Shown here in pieces: positions 27,168 to 35,522 of a stretch of 64,000 nucleotides of DNA. The stretch comes from CAKZLS01 sp963786305 (GTDB taxonomy: Bacteria; Pseudomonadota; Alphaproteobacteria; Rhodospirillales; Defluviicoccaceae). How positions within the stretch are numbered: the first letter of the stretch is position 1; each line of letters starts with the position of its first letter. The translations under genes and the position numbers were made by a program. The notes below the pieces were generated by a model. It did no database searches. It saw only the letters and a list, made by a program, of their open reading frames with translations, and had not been told where the DNA came from. The stretch lies in NCBI GenBank assembly GCA_963786305.1, contig CAWAYL010000011.1, positions 1-64,000 on the forward strand. Direction: 5' to 3'.

Positions 27168-27602
27168 TCAAACAAACAGCGTGGCGCCGTCCTGTGACGC
27201 GTCGTTGAGGAAGGTGACGACGCCACCATCTTGCATGGGAACGTCATCGCGGAGCGCGGCCCGGTCCAGGCCCAAGGCGCGCATCCCCATTTCGCAGACC
27301 ATGAACCGCACGCCCATCTCCACGCAGGCCATGAGCAGTTCCTCGAACGTCGCGACGCCGGCGGCCGCGTACCCGTCGTCGACGTCGCCTCCTTCGCCGG
27401 CGCCGGTGTCCCGCGGCAGGTGCCTCCACGCCGGCATGCCGTCGGGACCGGCTTCGAGCAGCGCCCGGCAGCCCTCCATGGTAAAGAACAAGGTGGCGGG
27501 CCGGCCGATGGCCGCGGCGGACGCGGCCAGCACCAGCGCGTAGTGCACCTTTTCGAACGTCCCCGAAAAGACGATTACCGACAGCTTGTCCGGTCCGGGC
27601 AT
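27168..27602 (-). CDS. DsrE/DsrF-like family protein
   Basis: A 144-residue protein of the DsrE-like sulfur-relay fold: KLSVIVFSGTFEKVHYALVL, SAAAIGRPATLFFTMEGCRA, FEELLMACVEMGVRFMVCEM and GVVTFLNDASQDGATLFV. Conserved Cys residues in the MEGCRA, LMACVEMG and MVCEMG segments could carry persulfide sulfur. The gene overlaps the 3' end of moeB by 28 bases and is the last of a cysK-moeB-dsrE run, suggesting a role in sulfur transfer rather than in dissimilatory sulfite reduction. Its exact partner is unknown. Confidence 0.8.
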   Translation of the reverse strand: MPGPDKLSVIVFSGTFEKVHYALVLAASAAAIGRPATLFFTMEGCRALLEAGPDGMPAWRHLPRDTGAGEGGDVDDGYAAAGVATFEELLMACVEMGVRFMVCEMGMRALGLDRAALRDDVPMQDGGVVTFLNDASQDGATLFV

Positions 27603-28474
27603 GGTTCGTCCTCCAAATTCCCGGACGCGTGAAGGGAGAGATCGGTGATGGTGGGTTGGGTGCCGCACAGCGGGCAGCCGGGATCGGCCGGTACTCTGAT
27701 CTTGCGGAACGTGGCGGTGAGCGCGTCGCAGATCAGCAGCCAGCCCGACATGCTCTCGCCGATGCCGAGCACCTCCTTGATCACTTCGGTGGCCTGCAGC
27801 GATCCCACGGTCCCGCAGAACGCTCCGAGCACGCCGGCCTCGGCGCACGTGGGGATCTGGCCCGGAGGCGGCGGTTCGCGGAACAGGCAGCGGTAGCATG
27901 GACCGTGCTCACCGGTTTCGCCGTCCGTCTCGAACGCCTTGAAGGTGGCGAGCTGGCCGTCGAAGCGGAGGATCGCCCCGGAGACCAGCGGTTTTCGCGC
28001 CAGGTGGCAGGCGTCGTTGACCAGGAAACGGGTGGCGAAATTGTCGCAGCCGTCGGCGACCACGTCGTATTGCGCGATCAGCTCCAGGGCGTTGGCGGCG
28101 TTAATGCGCTGGTCATAGGTGATGACGTCGATGTCGGGATTGACGGAGGCGAGGGCCTGGCGGGCGCTCTCCACCTTGGCCATGCCGACCCGGTCGGTGG
28201 CGTGGACCACCTGACGCTGGAGATTGCTGAGATCGACCACATCGTCATCGATGACGCCGATGGTTCCGACGCCGGCGGCGGCGAGATAGAGCAGCAGCGG
28301 TGAACCGAGGCCGCCGGCGCCCACCACCAGCACGCGCGACGCCAGCAGCCGGGCCTGCCCCTGGCCGCCGATATCGCTCAGCAGAATATGCCGGGCGTAC
28401 CGATGGATCTGCGCGTCGGTGAAATCCACCGTTCGGGCCGGGGCTTGCGATGATGGTCTCTCGTCAATCAACAC
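27575..28474 (-). CDS. moeB: MoeB/ThiF-type adenylyltransferase (E1-like)
   Basis: Adenylates the C-terminal glycine of a ubiquitin-like sulfur carrier (MoaD or ThiS type). 299 residues from GTG 28474: DAQIHRYARHILLSDIGGQG, nucleotide-binding SRVLVVGAGGLGSPLLLYLA, DDDVVDLSNLQRQVVHATDR (catalytic Asp), and two CxxC pairs (CYRCLF and CPLCGT) for zinc. There is no C-terminal rhodanese domain. The GTG start lies inside the last codons of cysK (overlap 11 bases). Upstream arginine-rich codons are cysK read out of frame. The sulfur carrier it serves is not encoded nearby. Confidence 0.9.
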   Translation of the reverse strand: MLIDERPSSQAPARTVDFTDAQIHRYARHILLSDIGGQGQARLLASRVLVVGAGGLGSPLLLYLAAAGVGTIGVIDDDVVDLSNLQRQVVHATDRVGMAKVESARQALASVNPDIDVITYDQRINAANALELIAQYDVVADGCDNFATRFLVNDACHLARKPLVSGAILRFDGQLATFKAFETDGETGEHGPCYRCLFREPPPPGQIPTCAEAGVLGAFCGTVGSLQATEVIKEVLGIGESMSGWLLICDALTATFRKIRVPADPGCPLCGTQPTITDLSLHASGNLEDEPCPDRTSCR

Positions 28475-29453
28475 CGATGCCTTCGAACAGCGCCGTCGAC
28501 AGATAGCGCTCGGCGAACGACGGAAGAATGACGACGATGGTCTTGCCCTCCATGTTCGGCCGGCGGCCGACTTCGATGGCCGCCGCCAATGCGCCGCCGG
28601 ACGAAATTCCAACGGGCACGCCTTCGAGCCGTGCCACCTTGCGGGCCATCTCGAAAGCGGTTTCGTTGCCGATCTTGATGACTTCGTCGATGGCGTCGAG
28701 ATCGAGGATCGCCGGCACGAACCCGGCGCCGATCCCCTGAATCTTGTGCGGGCCGGGGATGCCGCCGGACAGAACCGGGCTGTCTTCGGGCTCCACGGCG
28801 ATCATCCGGAAACCGGGCTTGCGGGCCTTCAGGACGCCGGCGACGCCGGTCAGCGTACCGCCCGTGCCGACGCCGCTGATCACCACGTCGACCGCGCCGT
28901 CGGTGTCGCGCCAGATCTCTTCGGCGGTGGTCATCCTGTGAACTTCCGGATTGGCCGGATTGGAGAACTGCTGCAACATGATGGCGCCCGGTGTCTGCCC
29001 GACGATCTCCTCGGCCCGCCCGACCGCGCCCGGCATACCCTTGGCCGCCGGCGTCAAGTCGATCTCGGCGCCCAGCAACGCCAGCATCTTCCGGCGCTCG
29101 ATCGACATGCTGTCGGGCATGGTCAGGATCAGCTTGTAACCCCGGGCGGCGCAGACGAACGCGAGCGCGATACCGGTATTGCCCGACGTCGGCTCCACCA
29201 GCGTTGCTCCCGGCTTGATGCGGCCCGCTTTCTCGGCGGCATCGATCATCGCTAACCCGATCCGGTCCTTGACCGACGAGAGCGGATTGAAGAACTCGCA
29301 CTTGCCGAGGAGGTCCGCCTTGCAACCCGACTGCTCGGCCAGTTTCCGGAGACGGATCAGCGGCGTGTTGCCGATGGTATCGACGATGCTGTCATAGACG
29401 CGACCGCGCCCAATCGGGTCGTTGTTGGCTGTAATTGTCGACTGCTCGTTCAT
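28464..29453 (-). CDS. cysK: cysteine synthase A (O-acetylserine sulfhydrylase)
   Basis: PLP enzyme making cysteine from O-acetylserine and sulfide. 329 residues. PLP Lys is in FFNPLSSVKDRIGLAMIDAA, with the substrate loop VEPTSGNTGIALAFVCAARG, the phosphate-binding glycine loop SGVGTGGTLTGVAGVLKARK, and GIGAGFVPAILD plus GISSGGALAAAIEVG near the end. The 'GIG' in GIPGPHKIQGIGAGFVP marks CysK rather than CBS. An Rrf2 regulator lies 90 bases upstream on the same strand, which suggests local control by sulfur status. Confidence 0.95.
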   Translation of the reverse strand: MNEQSTITANNDPIGRGRVYDSIVDTIGNTPLIRLRKLAEQSGCKADLLGKCEFFNPLSSVKDRIGLAMIDAAEKAGRIKPGATLVEPTSGNTGIALAFVCAARGYKLILTMPDSMSIERRKMLALLGAEIDLTPAAKGMPGAVGRAEEIVGQTPGAIMLQQFSNPANPEVHRMTTAEEIWRDTDGAVDVVISGVGTGGTLTGVAGVLKARKPGFRMIAVEPEDSPVLSGGIPGPHKIQGIGAGFVPAILDLDAIDEVIKIGNETAFEMARKVARLEGVPVGISSGGALAAAIEVGRRPNMEGKTIVVILPSFAERYLSTALFEGIGVD

Positions 29454-29543
29454 CTTGGCACACCCCTCGGCGTTTAGTGGTTTGGATCCCGCGGGAAACG
29501 AGCCGAACGCGCCGGGCGCCCGGGCATCGCCCCTCGAGGGCGA

Positions 29544-29999
29544 TCAGATGGAGAAATCCAGCTTGTTGCGGCCCTCGCTTTCGATTCCCGCGTCGTTGGC
29601 GCGGGTGCACAAATCGTCGACCGTCACGCCGTCCAGCCGGACCATGACCTCTTGCTGCAGTTCGCCCCAGAGAGGCCGAACCACTTTGTGTCCCAAGGGC
29701 GAGCCGGTGGGATCGTGAAGCGGATCCTCGGACGTTTCCGACGTGCGCACCACACGGACGATTTCGCCCACCGATATCCGCCGGCGCTCCCGCGCCAGGC
29801 GATAGCCTCCCCGCGGGCCCCGCACGCCGACGAGAATGCCGTGACGCACCAGGTTCTGCAGGGCCTGTTCGAGATAGCGGCGCGGGATCCCCTGGCGCCG
29901 CGTGATTTCGCGGCTTTGCACCGGCTCGCTTCCCGAATGAAAGGCAATATCCACAACCGCCTCGATGGCGAACAAGGTTTTCCGTGACAGCCGCAGCAT
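29544..29999 (-). CDS. Rrf2-family transcriptional regulator (no Fe-S ligand triad)
   Basis: A 151-residue Rrf2 winged-helix protein: MLRLSRKTLFAIEAVVDIAF, helix-turn-helix region QSREITRRQGIPRRYLEQAL, and wing VRGPRGGYRLARERRRISVG. IscR and NsrR use three closely spaced Cys for a cluster; here only one Cys is present in the C-terminal region (VDDLCTRAND), so an Fe-S cofactor is unlikely. CymR, the cluster-free member, represses cysteine genes with CysK as co-repressor. Standing next to cysK makes that an attractive model (inference). dut begins 4 bases away on its 5' side. Confidence 0.88.
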   Translation of the reverse strand: MLRLSRKTLFAIEAVVDIAFHSGSEPVQSREITRRQGIPRRYLEQALQNLVRHGILVGVRGPRGGYRLARERRRISVGEIVRVVRTSETSEDPLHDPTGSPLGHKVVRPLWGELQQEVMVRLDGVTVDDLCTRANDAGIESEGRNKLDFSI

Positions 30000-30002
30000 A
30001 GC

Positions 30003-30482
30003 TCAATCTCTTTCGGACTTGGTGTTCAAAACAGTCGTGCCGGTGGAGCCCAGGCCCCCGTCGGAACGGACGCTGCCAGGCAACGTCTCGGTTTGCGCCC
30101 ACCGGACGCGGTTCACCGGCGCCACCACCATCTGGGCTATTCTCATGCCGCGTTCGACGCGAAAGGGGGCGTCGCCCAGGTTCATCACGATGACGACAAT
30201 CTCGCCCCGATAGTCCGCGTCGATGGTCCCCGGACTGTTCAATACGGTGATGCCGTGTTTGGCCGCAAGGCCCGAGCGCGGCCGCACCTGGGCTTCGTGA
30301 CCGTCCGGCAACGCGATGGCGATGCCGGACGGGATCAGGCACCGGGTTCCAGGGCCGATGAGCACCGTTTCCGGCACCGCGGCCAACAGATCCATGCCGG
30401 CGCTCATCGCCGTGGCGTAGGCGGGCAGGGGCAGGTCGGCGCCGTGCGGAAGCTGGCGCACGGTCACCGGAAGCGCGCTCAC
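30003..30482 (-). CDS. dut: deoxyuridine 5'-triphosphate nucleotidohydrolase (dUTPase)
   Basis: Hydrolyses dUTP to dUMP and PPi. 159 residues of the trimeric family with all five motifs: YATAMSAGMDLLAA (I), VRPRSGLAAKHG (II), LNSPGTIDADYRGEIVVIVM (III), VERGMRIAQMVVAPV (IV) and GSVRSDGGLGSTG (V). It starts at GTG 30482, whose GTGA overlaps the coaBC stop, so it is coupled to coaBC, the common alphaproteobacterial arrangement. Confidence 0.95.
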   Translation of the reverse strand: MSALPVTVRQLPHGADLPLPAYATAMSAGMDLLAAVPETVLIGPGTRCLIPSGIAIALPDGHEAQVRPRSGLAAKHGITVLNSPGTIDADYRGEIVVIVMNLGDAPFRVERGMRIAQMVVAPVNRVRWAQTETLPGSVRSDGGLGSTGTTVLNTKSERD

Positions 30483-31690
30483 GTCAAGGCCTCCAGTGCA
30501 TCGGCGATGCGCGCGGTCAATTGTTCGGCGACCGCGCGTTTGGTCATGGAAGGCCAGCTCTCGACGCCGTGCTCCGAGATCAGGTGCACGGTATTGCTGT
30601 CGCCGCCGAACGTCCGGGTTGGCGCCGACACGTCGTTGGCCACCATCCAGTCGCACCCCTTGCGGATCCGCTTCCGGGTGGCGTTGTCCAGCACGTTCTT
30701 GGTTTCGGCCGCGAAGCCGACGACGAGGGTGGGGCGCTGATCGTTACGCCCGCCGAGGGTGGCGAGAATATCGGGATTCTCGATGAATTCGATCAGCGGC
30801 GGCTGCTTTCCGCCCTGCTTCTTGATCTTGTGCTCCGCCGGCGCCGTCACCCGCCAGTCACAGACCGCTGCGGCGCACACGGCCACATCCGCCGGCAAGG
30901 CCCGCTCGCACGCCGCCAGCATGTCGCGGGCGCTTTCCACCCGCACGATGTCGACGCCGGGCGGATCCGGCTCCGTGCTCGGGCCCGAAATCAAGGTCGT
31001 TGCCGCTCCCCACTCGGCCAGCGCCCGGGCGATGGCGTGTCCCTGCTTGCCCGAGGAGCGGTTGGAGATATAGCGCACCGGATCGATGGGCTCATGGGTG
31101 GGGCCGCTGGTCACCAGGGCCCGGCGCCCCCTCAGCCGCGCGCCGACCGAGAAGAACGTCCCGATGGCCGCGAGAATGTCATCGGGTTCGGACATCCGTC
31201 CCAAGCCCCACTCGCCGCACGCCATGTCTCCCTCCGCCGGGCCGACGAAGCGAACGCCGCGGCGCCTCAGGGTTTCCAGGTTGTATTGCGTGGCCGCGTG
31301 TTCCCACATGCGCACGTTCATCGCCGGCGCCACCATAACCGGCTTGTCGGTGGCGAGGATCGCCGTCGTCGCCAGATCGTTCGCCAACCCCGCCGCCATC
31401 TTCGCCAGAAGATCGGCCGTGGCCGGCGCGACCACCACCAGGTCCGCCTCGCGGGACAACCGGATATGGCCCATTTCGCTCTCGTCGGTGAGCGAGAAAA
31501 GGTCCGCGTACACCTTGTGTTCGGAAAGAGCGGACAACGAAAGCGGCGTGACGAATTGAGCGCCGGCATCGGTCAGGACACAGCGAACGCCGGCGCCGCG
31601 CTCCTTGAGCCGCCGGATCAACTCCAAGCACTTGTAGGCGGCGACCCCCCCGCCGACCACAAGCAAGACGTTCCTGCCCTCGATCACCAT
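30479..31690 (-). CDS. coaBC: bifunctional phosphopantothenoylcysteine decarboxylase/synthetase
   Basis: Two consecutive steps of coenzyme A synthesis. 403 residues. The FMN-dependent CoaC half (about 1 to 185) has NVLLVVGGGVAAYKCLELIR, APATADLLAKMAAGLANDLA, PAMNVRMWEHAATQYNLETL and the Cys lid FVGPAEGDMACGEWGLGRM. The CTP-dependent CoaB half (190 to 403) has ALVTSGPTHEPIDPVRYISN, NRSSGKQGHAIARALAEWGA and HKIKKQGGKQPPLIEFIENP. It is complete and coupled to dut. The 113-base gap to ubiB has no obvious terminator. Confidence 0.96.
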   Translation of the reverse strand: MVIEGRNVLLVVGGGVAAYKCLELIRRLKERGAGVRCVLTDAGAQFVTPLSLSALSEHKVYADLFSLTDESEMGHIRLSREADLVVVAPATADLLAKMAAGLANDLATTAILATDKPVMVAPAMNVRMWEHAATQYNLETLRRRGVRFVGPAEGDMACGEWGLGRMSEPDDILAAIGTFFSVGARLRGRRALVTSGPTHEPIDPVRYISNRSSGKQGHAIARALAEWGAATTLISGPSTEPDPPGVDIVRVESARDMLAACERALPADVAVCAAAVCDWRVTAPAEHKIKKQGGKQPPLIEFIENPDILATLGGRNDQRPTLVVGFAAETKNVLDNATRKRIRKGCDWMVANDVSAPTRTFGGDSNTVHLISEHGVESWPSMTKRAVAEQLTARIADALEALT

Positions 31691-31802
31691 CCGCTCATTT
31701 TTTTACGTAAAATAAGTGTTGTTACACTAGACATTTACCAAACTCGTAGCAAGGGCCGATTTCGCCTTTGCGGGTCAAACTTAATGATTTTAGAAGCGCG
31801 CT

Positions 31803-33392
31803 CTATTTTAGAATCAGGATGACCGTCAGAACGGCGACGATCAGCCACGGGATCCACGAAGACAGCCCACCGCCTCGGACGCCCAGAAGCAGTTCGATGG
31901 ATTCGGGATGAAGCCGTATCCGTCCCTCGCTCAACGCATGCGCCGTTCTTTCCGCCGCCGCGACCACGCCGGGAAGCTTGACCATCGTCTGGGAAATTTC
32001 CGCGATGGTATCGCGCATGCGCGCTTGCGGTCCCAGGTTGTCGACCACCCACTCCTGAATGAGGGGTCTGGCCAGCACCCACATGTTCACGTCCGGACAG
32101 AGCTTGCGGCCGCTGCCCTCGGCGACCAGCATGGTCTTTTGCAGCAACAGGAGCTGCGGCTGCGTTTCCATGCCGAATGTTTCGGTCACCTTGAACAGAT
32201 GCCCCAGCAGGCCGGCGACGGAAATTTCGTTCTGCGGCTTGTCCATGATGGGTTCGGCGATGGAGCGGCAGGCCTGGGTGAAGGTGTCGATGGATCGATC
32301 TTCCGGGATCCACCCCGCCTCGAAGTGAATTTCGGCGACGCGGCGGTAGTCCCGGCTGAGGAACGCCAGCAGCATCTCGCCGAGAAAATTCCGGGTCTTG
32401 CGGTCGATCCGTCCCATGATCCCGAAATCCACCACGGCGATGCTGCCGTCGGCGCGCACGAACAGGTTGCCGGGATGGAGATCGCCGTGAAACAGTCCAT
32501 CGCGAAAGATCTGCCGGAAGAACAACTCGGCCGCCCGCGTCAGGATAACGTGCGGATCGTGCCCGGCGTCGATGATGGCCTGGCGTTCATCGATGGGAAT
32601 GCCGGAGACCCTCTCGGTGGTCAGCACCCGGCGCGCGGTCCGCGACCAATCGACGGCGGGAACCTTGAAAGCGGGATCGCCGATGAAGTTTTCCGAAAGC
32701 TCGGCCGCCGCCGCGGCCTCGAACCGCAGATCCATCTCCATCTGGACCGTCTCCACGATGGTCTCCAGCAACTCCACCGGCCGGAAACGGCGCCATTCGG
32801 GTATATTCGCCTCGATCAGTTCCGCGCCCCACAGAAACAGCTCGAGGTCGCGCTCGAACGCCTCTTCGATGCCGGGCCTGAGGATCTTCACCGCCACCTC
32901 CCGGCCGTCGTTGCCGATGGCGAAGTGCACCTGGGCGATGGAGGCGGCGGCGACCGCGCGGTCCTCGAACGATTGGAAGATGTCGGTGACCGGCGCCCCC
33001 AGTTCCTCTTCGATGATGGCGCGGGCCTCGGCGCCCGAGAACGGCGGCAGCCTGTCCTGGAGCTTCGACAGGTCGGCGGTCAGGTCCTCGCCGAGCAGGT
33101 CCGACCGCGTGGAAAGCGCCTGGCCGAGCTTGATGAACGACGGCCCGGCCTCGTGAAGGGCGCTCGCCAGCCGCTCGCCGGGCCGGCCGGGCGCGCGCCG
33201 GCGCGAAACCAGCTTCGCGAACATGACGATCACCGGCGCGACGCCAAAGGTTTCCAGGGGGAACAGCGCGTCGTGATGGGCCAGGATCCGGGCGATCGCG
33301 AGCAGGCGCGCCATGCTGCGAACGCTGCGGATAGCGGCGTGGGCGCGCCGCGCCGGCCGGCTCTCCAGCCCCTTCACATCGAGCGGAATCAC
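31803..33392 (-). CDS. ubiB: ubiquinone biosynthesis atypical kinase/ATPase UbiB
   Basis: An ABC1/ADCK-type protein required for ubiquinone synthesis, membrane-bound. 529 residues. The KxGQ motif in PSFIKLGQALSTR (about residue 90), the Ala-rich loop DRAVAAASIAQVH in place of a glycine-rich loop, Lys in GREVAVKILRP, catalytic HGDLHPGNLFVR and metal-binding VVDFGIMG are all present. Two C-terminal helices (ending WIPWLIVAVLTVILILK) anchor it. Start overlaps the ubiE stop (ATGA), showing coupling. Confidence 0.95.
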   Translation of the reverse strand: MIPLDVKGLESRPARRAHAAIRSVRSMARLLAIARILAHHDALFPLETFGVAPVIVMFAKLVSRRRAPGRPGERLASALHEAGPSFIKLGQALSTRSDLLGEDLTADLSKLQDRLPPFSGAEARAIIEEELGAPVTDIFQSFEDRAVAAASIAQVHFAIGNDGREVAVKILRPGIEEAFERDLELFLWGAELIEANIPEWRRFRPVELLETIVETVQMEMDLRFEAAAAAELSENFIGDPAFKVPAVDWSRTARRVLTTERVSGIPIDERQAIIDAGHDPHVILTRAAELFFRQIFRDGLFHGDLHPGNLFVRADGSIAVVDFGIMGRIDRKTRNFLGEMLLAFLSRDYRRVAEIHFEAGWIPEDRSIDTFTQACRSIAEPIMDKPQNEISVAGLLGHLFKVTETFGMETQPQLLLLQKTMLVAEGSGRKLCPDVNMWVLARPLIQEWVVDNLGPQARMRDTIAEISQTMVKLPGVVAAAERTAHALSEGRIRLHPESIELLLGVRGGGLSSWIPWLIVAVLTVILILK

Positions 33393-34174
33393 GTGCGCCA
33401 GGCCGAATGCAAGGCGGCAATGCCGCCCGAAAGGTTGCGATACTTGACCAGACCGAAGCCCGCCGAGCCGATCATTCCGGCGAACGCGGTCTGCGCCGGG
33501 AACCGGCGGATACTCTCCGCCAGATATTGATAGGCCTCGCGATCTCCCGCGACCCTCTCACCGAGCGCGGGCAGGACCTTGAACGAATAGGCGTCATAGG
33601 CGCGGTCGAGCAGGGGAAGCACCACTTCGCTGAATTCGAGACACAGAAACCGTCCGCCGGGCTTCAGCACCCGCCGTGCTTCGGTGAGCGCGGCCGGGAC
33701 GCGGGTTACGTTGCGGATGCAAAACGCGATGGTGTAGGCGTCGACCGAACAATCGGCGACGGGAAGCCGTTCGGCATCGCCACAGATCCAGTTCACGTCC
33801 GCCATGCGCCCGGTTTCCGCGGCTCGACCGCGGCCGACTTCGAGCATTTCCTCGTTGATGTCCACCACCGTGACCGGGCCGCCGCCGCGGTCGAGGAACC
33901 GGAACGCGATATCGCCGGTGCCGCCCCCCACGTCCAGAAGCCGCATGTCGGGTCTCGGTTTCAGCCAGTCGAGCATCGCGCTTTTCCACAGGCGATGGAC
34001 GCCGATGCTCATGAGATCGTTCATGAGGTCATAGCGAAACGCGACGCTGTCGAACACGCCCTTGACCAGCCCGGCCTTTTCGTCGGTATCGACGTCCCGG
34101 AAGCCGAAATGCGTGGTACCGTCGGCGCTCCGCTCCGCCCTGTGTTCTTTGCTTTCATCGATTGACTTGACCAT
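33389..34174 (-). CDS. ubiE: demethylubiquinone/demethylmenaquinone C-methyltransferase UbiE
   Basis: SAM-dependent C-methyltransferase of quinone synthesis. 261 residues: THFGFRDVDTDEKAGLVKGV, FDSVAFRYDLMNDLMSIGVH (family signature), motif I RLLDVGGGTGDIAFRFLDRG, TVVDINEEMLEVGRGRA, GDAERLPVADCSVDAYTIAF, and CIRNVTRVPAALTEARRVLK with LEFSEV. It is the first gene of ubiE-ubiB, divergent from mutM with only 47 bases between start codons. Confidence 0.95.
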   Translation of the reverse strand: MVKSIDESKEHRAERSADGTTHFGFRDVDTDEKAGLVKGVFDSVAFRYDLMNDLMSIGVHRLWKSAMLDWLKPRPDMRLLDVGGGTGDIAFRFLDRGGGPVTVVDINEEMLEVGRGRAAETGRMADVNWICGDAERLPVADCSVDAYTIAFCIRNVTRVPAALTEARRVLKPGGRFLCLEFSEVVLPLLDRAYDAYSFKVLPALGERVAGDREAYQYLAESIRRFPAQTAFAGMIGSAGFGLVKYRNLSGGIAALHSAWRT

Positions 34175-34221
34175 GGGACAGAAACATAGCCGAAGCGAAA
34201 CGTCCGCGCTACCTTCAGCCC

Positions 34222-35065
34222 ATGCCTGAGCTTCCCGAAGTCGAAACGGTGCGCCGAGGCCTGGCCGACGTGCTGACGGGCCAGCGGCTGGTGGACGTCG
34301 TCGCGCGCCGGCCGGATCTTCGATTTGTCATTCCGCCGGACCTCCAGACCCGATTGACGGGCCGCCGCGTCGCTTCGGTCGACCGGCGGGCGAAGTTCCT
34401 GCTGATCCGGATGGAGGGCGATCTGGTCTTGCTGTGTCACCTGGGCATGTCCGGCAGCTTTCGGATTTCGTCCGGCCAACCGCCGCCGCCGCGACCCCAC
34501 GACCACATCGAGCTTCAAACGGGTTCCGGCGTGACCGTGACATATCATGACCCCCGGCGATTCGGCTTCGTCGACCTGTTGACGGCCGACGCTCTCGCCG
34601 CCTATCCGATGCTGGTCAGGCTTGGTCCCGAGCCCCTGGAACGGCATTTCACGGAGTTCCTATTTGGCGGCTCGGCTCGCCGGACGCAACACACCCATAA
34701 AATCGGCGATCCTCGACCAGCGCGTGGTCGCGGGCATGGGAAACATCTACGCGTGCGAGAGCCTGTTTCGCGCCGGCCTGTCGCCGAAGAGAGCGGCGGC
34801 GACAGTTGTCGGAAAACGCGCGGACAGGCTGGTATCTGCGATCCGCGACGTGCTCGTCGAGGCCATCGCGGCGGGCGGCTCGTCGTTGCGCGATCATCGC
34901 CGGCCGTCGGGCGAACTCGGCTGTTTCCAGCATCGTTTTTCCGTTTACGGGAACGCCGGGATGCCGTGCCCGGGCTGCACGTGCGACGTGGCGAGAGGCG
35001 GCGGCGTCCGCCGCATCGTCCAGGCCGGGCGATCCACATTCTATTGTGCGAAACGACAGCGCTGA
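34222..35065 (+). CDS. mutM: formamidopyrimidine-DNA glycosylase (one frameshift, atypical zinc finger)
   Basis: Excises 8-oxoguanine and Fapy lesions. N-terminal catalytic PELPEVETVRRGL (Pro1 and Glu2 after Met removal) and the beta-Lys in DRRAKFLLIRMEGDLVLLCH are present. The frame breaks near 34658 in ACGGAGTTCCTAT and resumes as YLAARLAGRNTPIKSAILDQ, then QRVVAGMGNIYACESLFRAG. The zinc finger reads PCPGCTCDV and RIVQAGRSTFYCAKRQR. The usual FYCPxCQ has a second Cys, but here Arg (CGA) occupies it, so one ligand seems lost unless another base error is involved. It is divergent from ubiE. Confidence 0.9.
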
Positions 35066-35075
35066 TGGTATAGCG

Positions 35076-35471
35076 ATGATCATGACCTATCCGTTCCGAC
35101 GAACGATGATTTGCGCCTTGGTGTGTGTCCTCGCGACGCCGTGGGGCGTCGCGGCCGCCGCCGAGCGTTTCGTCGGCGGCATGGAGCACGTGCCCTTGAT
35201 GACGGGCCTTGCCGAAATCGCCGAGGAACGTCTTGAAATCGACAGTCCGGCGGGGCCTATCGTCCAGGTCACGACGACCGGTTCGCCGACGAAGGCCGAG
35301 GTCCTGGCGTTCTACACCGAAACCCTGCCGCGGCTCGGCTGGCGGTCCGAGGGCGCCGGTGTCTTCTGCCGCGAAGGCAAGACACTGGCGATCGAGATGG
35401 AAGAGAGCGTGTCGCCGTGGATCACCGTGCGGTTCGCGCTGTTCCCCGAGGACGCGACGAAATCCCCATAA
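35076..35471 (+). CDS. exported protein of unknown function
   Basis: A 131-residue protein with a signal peptide (MICALVCVLATPWGVAAAAE). The mature part has a conserved-looking core: FVGGMEHVPLMTGLAEIAEE, LEIDSPAGPIVQVTTTGSPT, KAEVLAFYTETLPRLGWRSE and GVFCREGKTLAIEMEESVSP. The pattern of a small alpha/beta domain with FYxxTLPxLGW is found in alphaproteobacterial proteins next to mutM and enoyl-CoA hydratase genes, but no function is assigned. It starts 10 bases after mutM and is probably in its operon. Confidence 0.75.
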   Translation: MIMTYPFRRTMICALVCVLATPWGVAAAAERFVGGMEHVPLMTGLAEIAEERLEIDSPAGPIVQVTTTGSPTKAEVLAFYTETLPRLGWRSEGAGVFCREGKTLAIEMEESVSPWITVRFALFPEDATKSP

Positions 35472-35522
35472 GAAACACGTCCCCAAAAGAAACCTGAAAT
35501 GAGCGGTTGAGGAGATAAGGCG

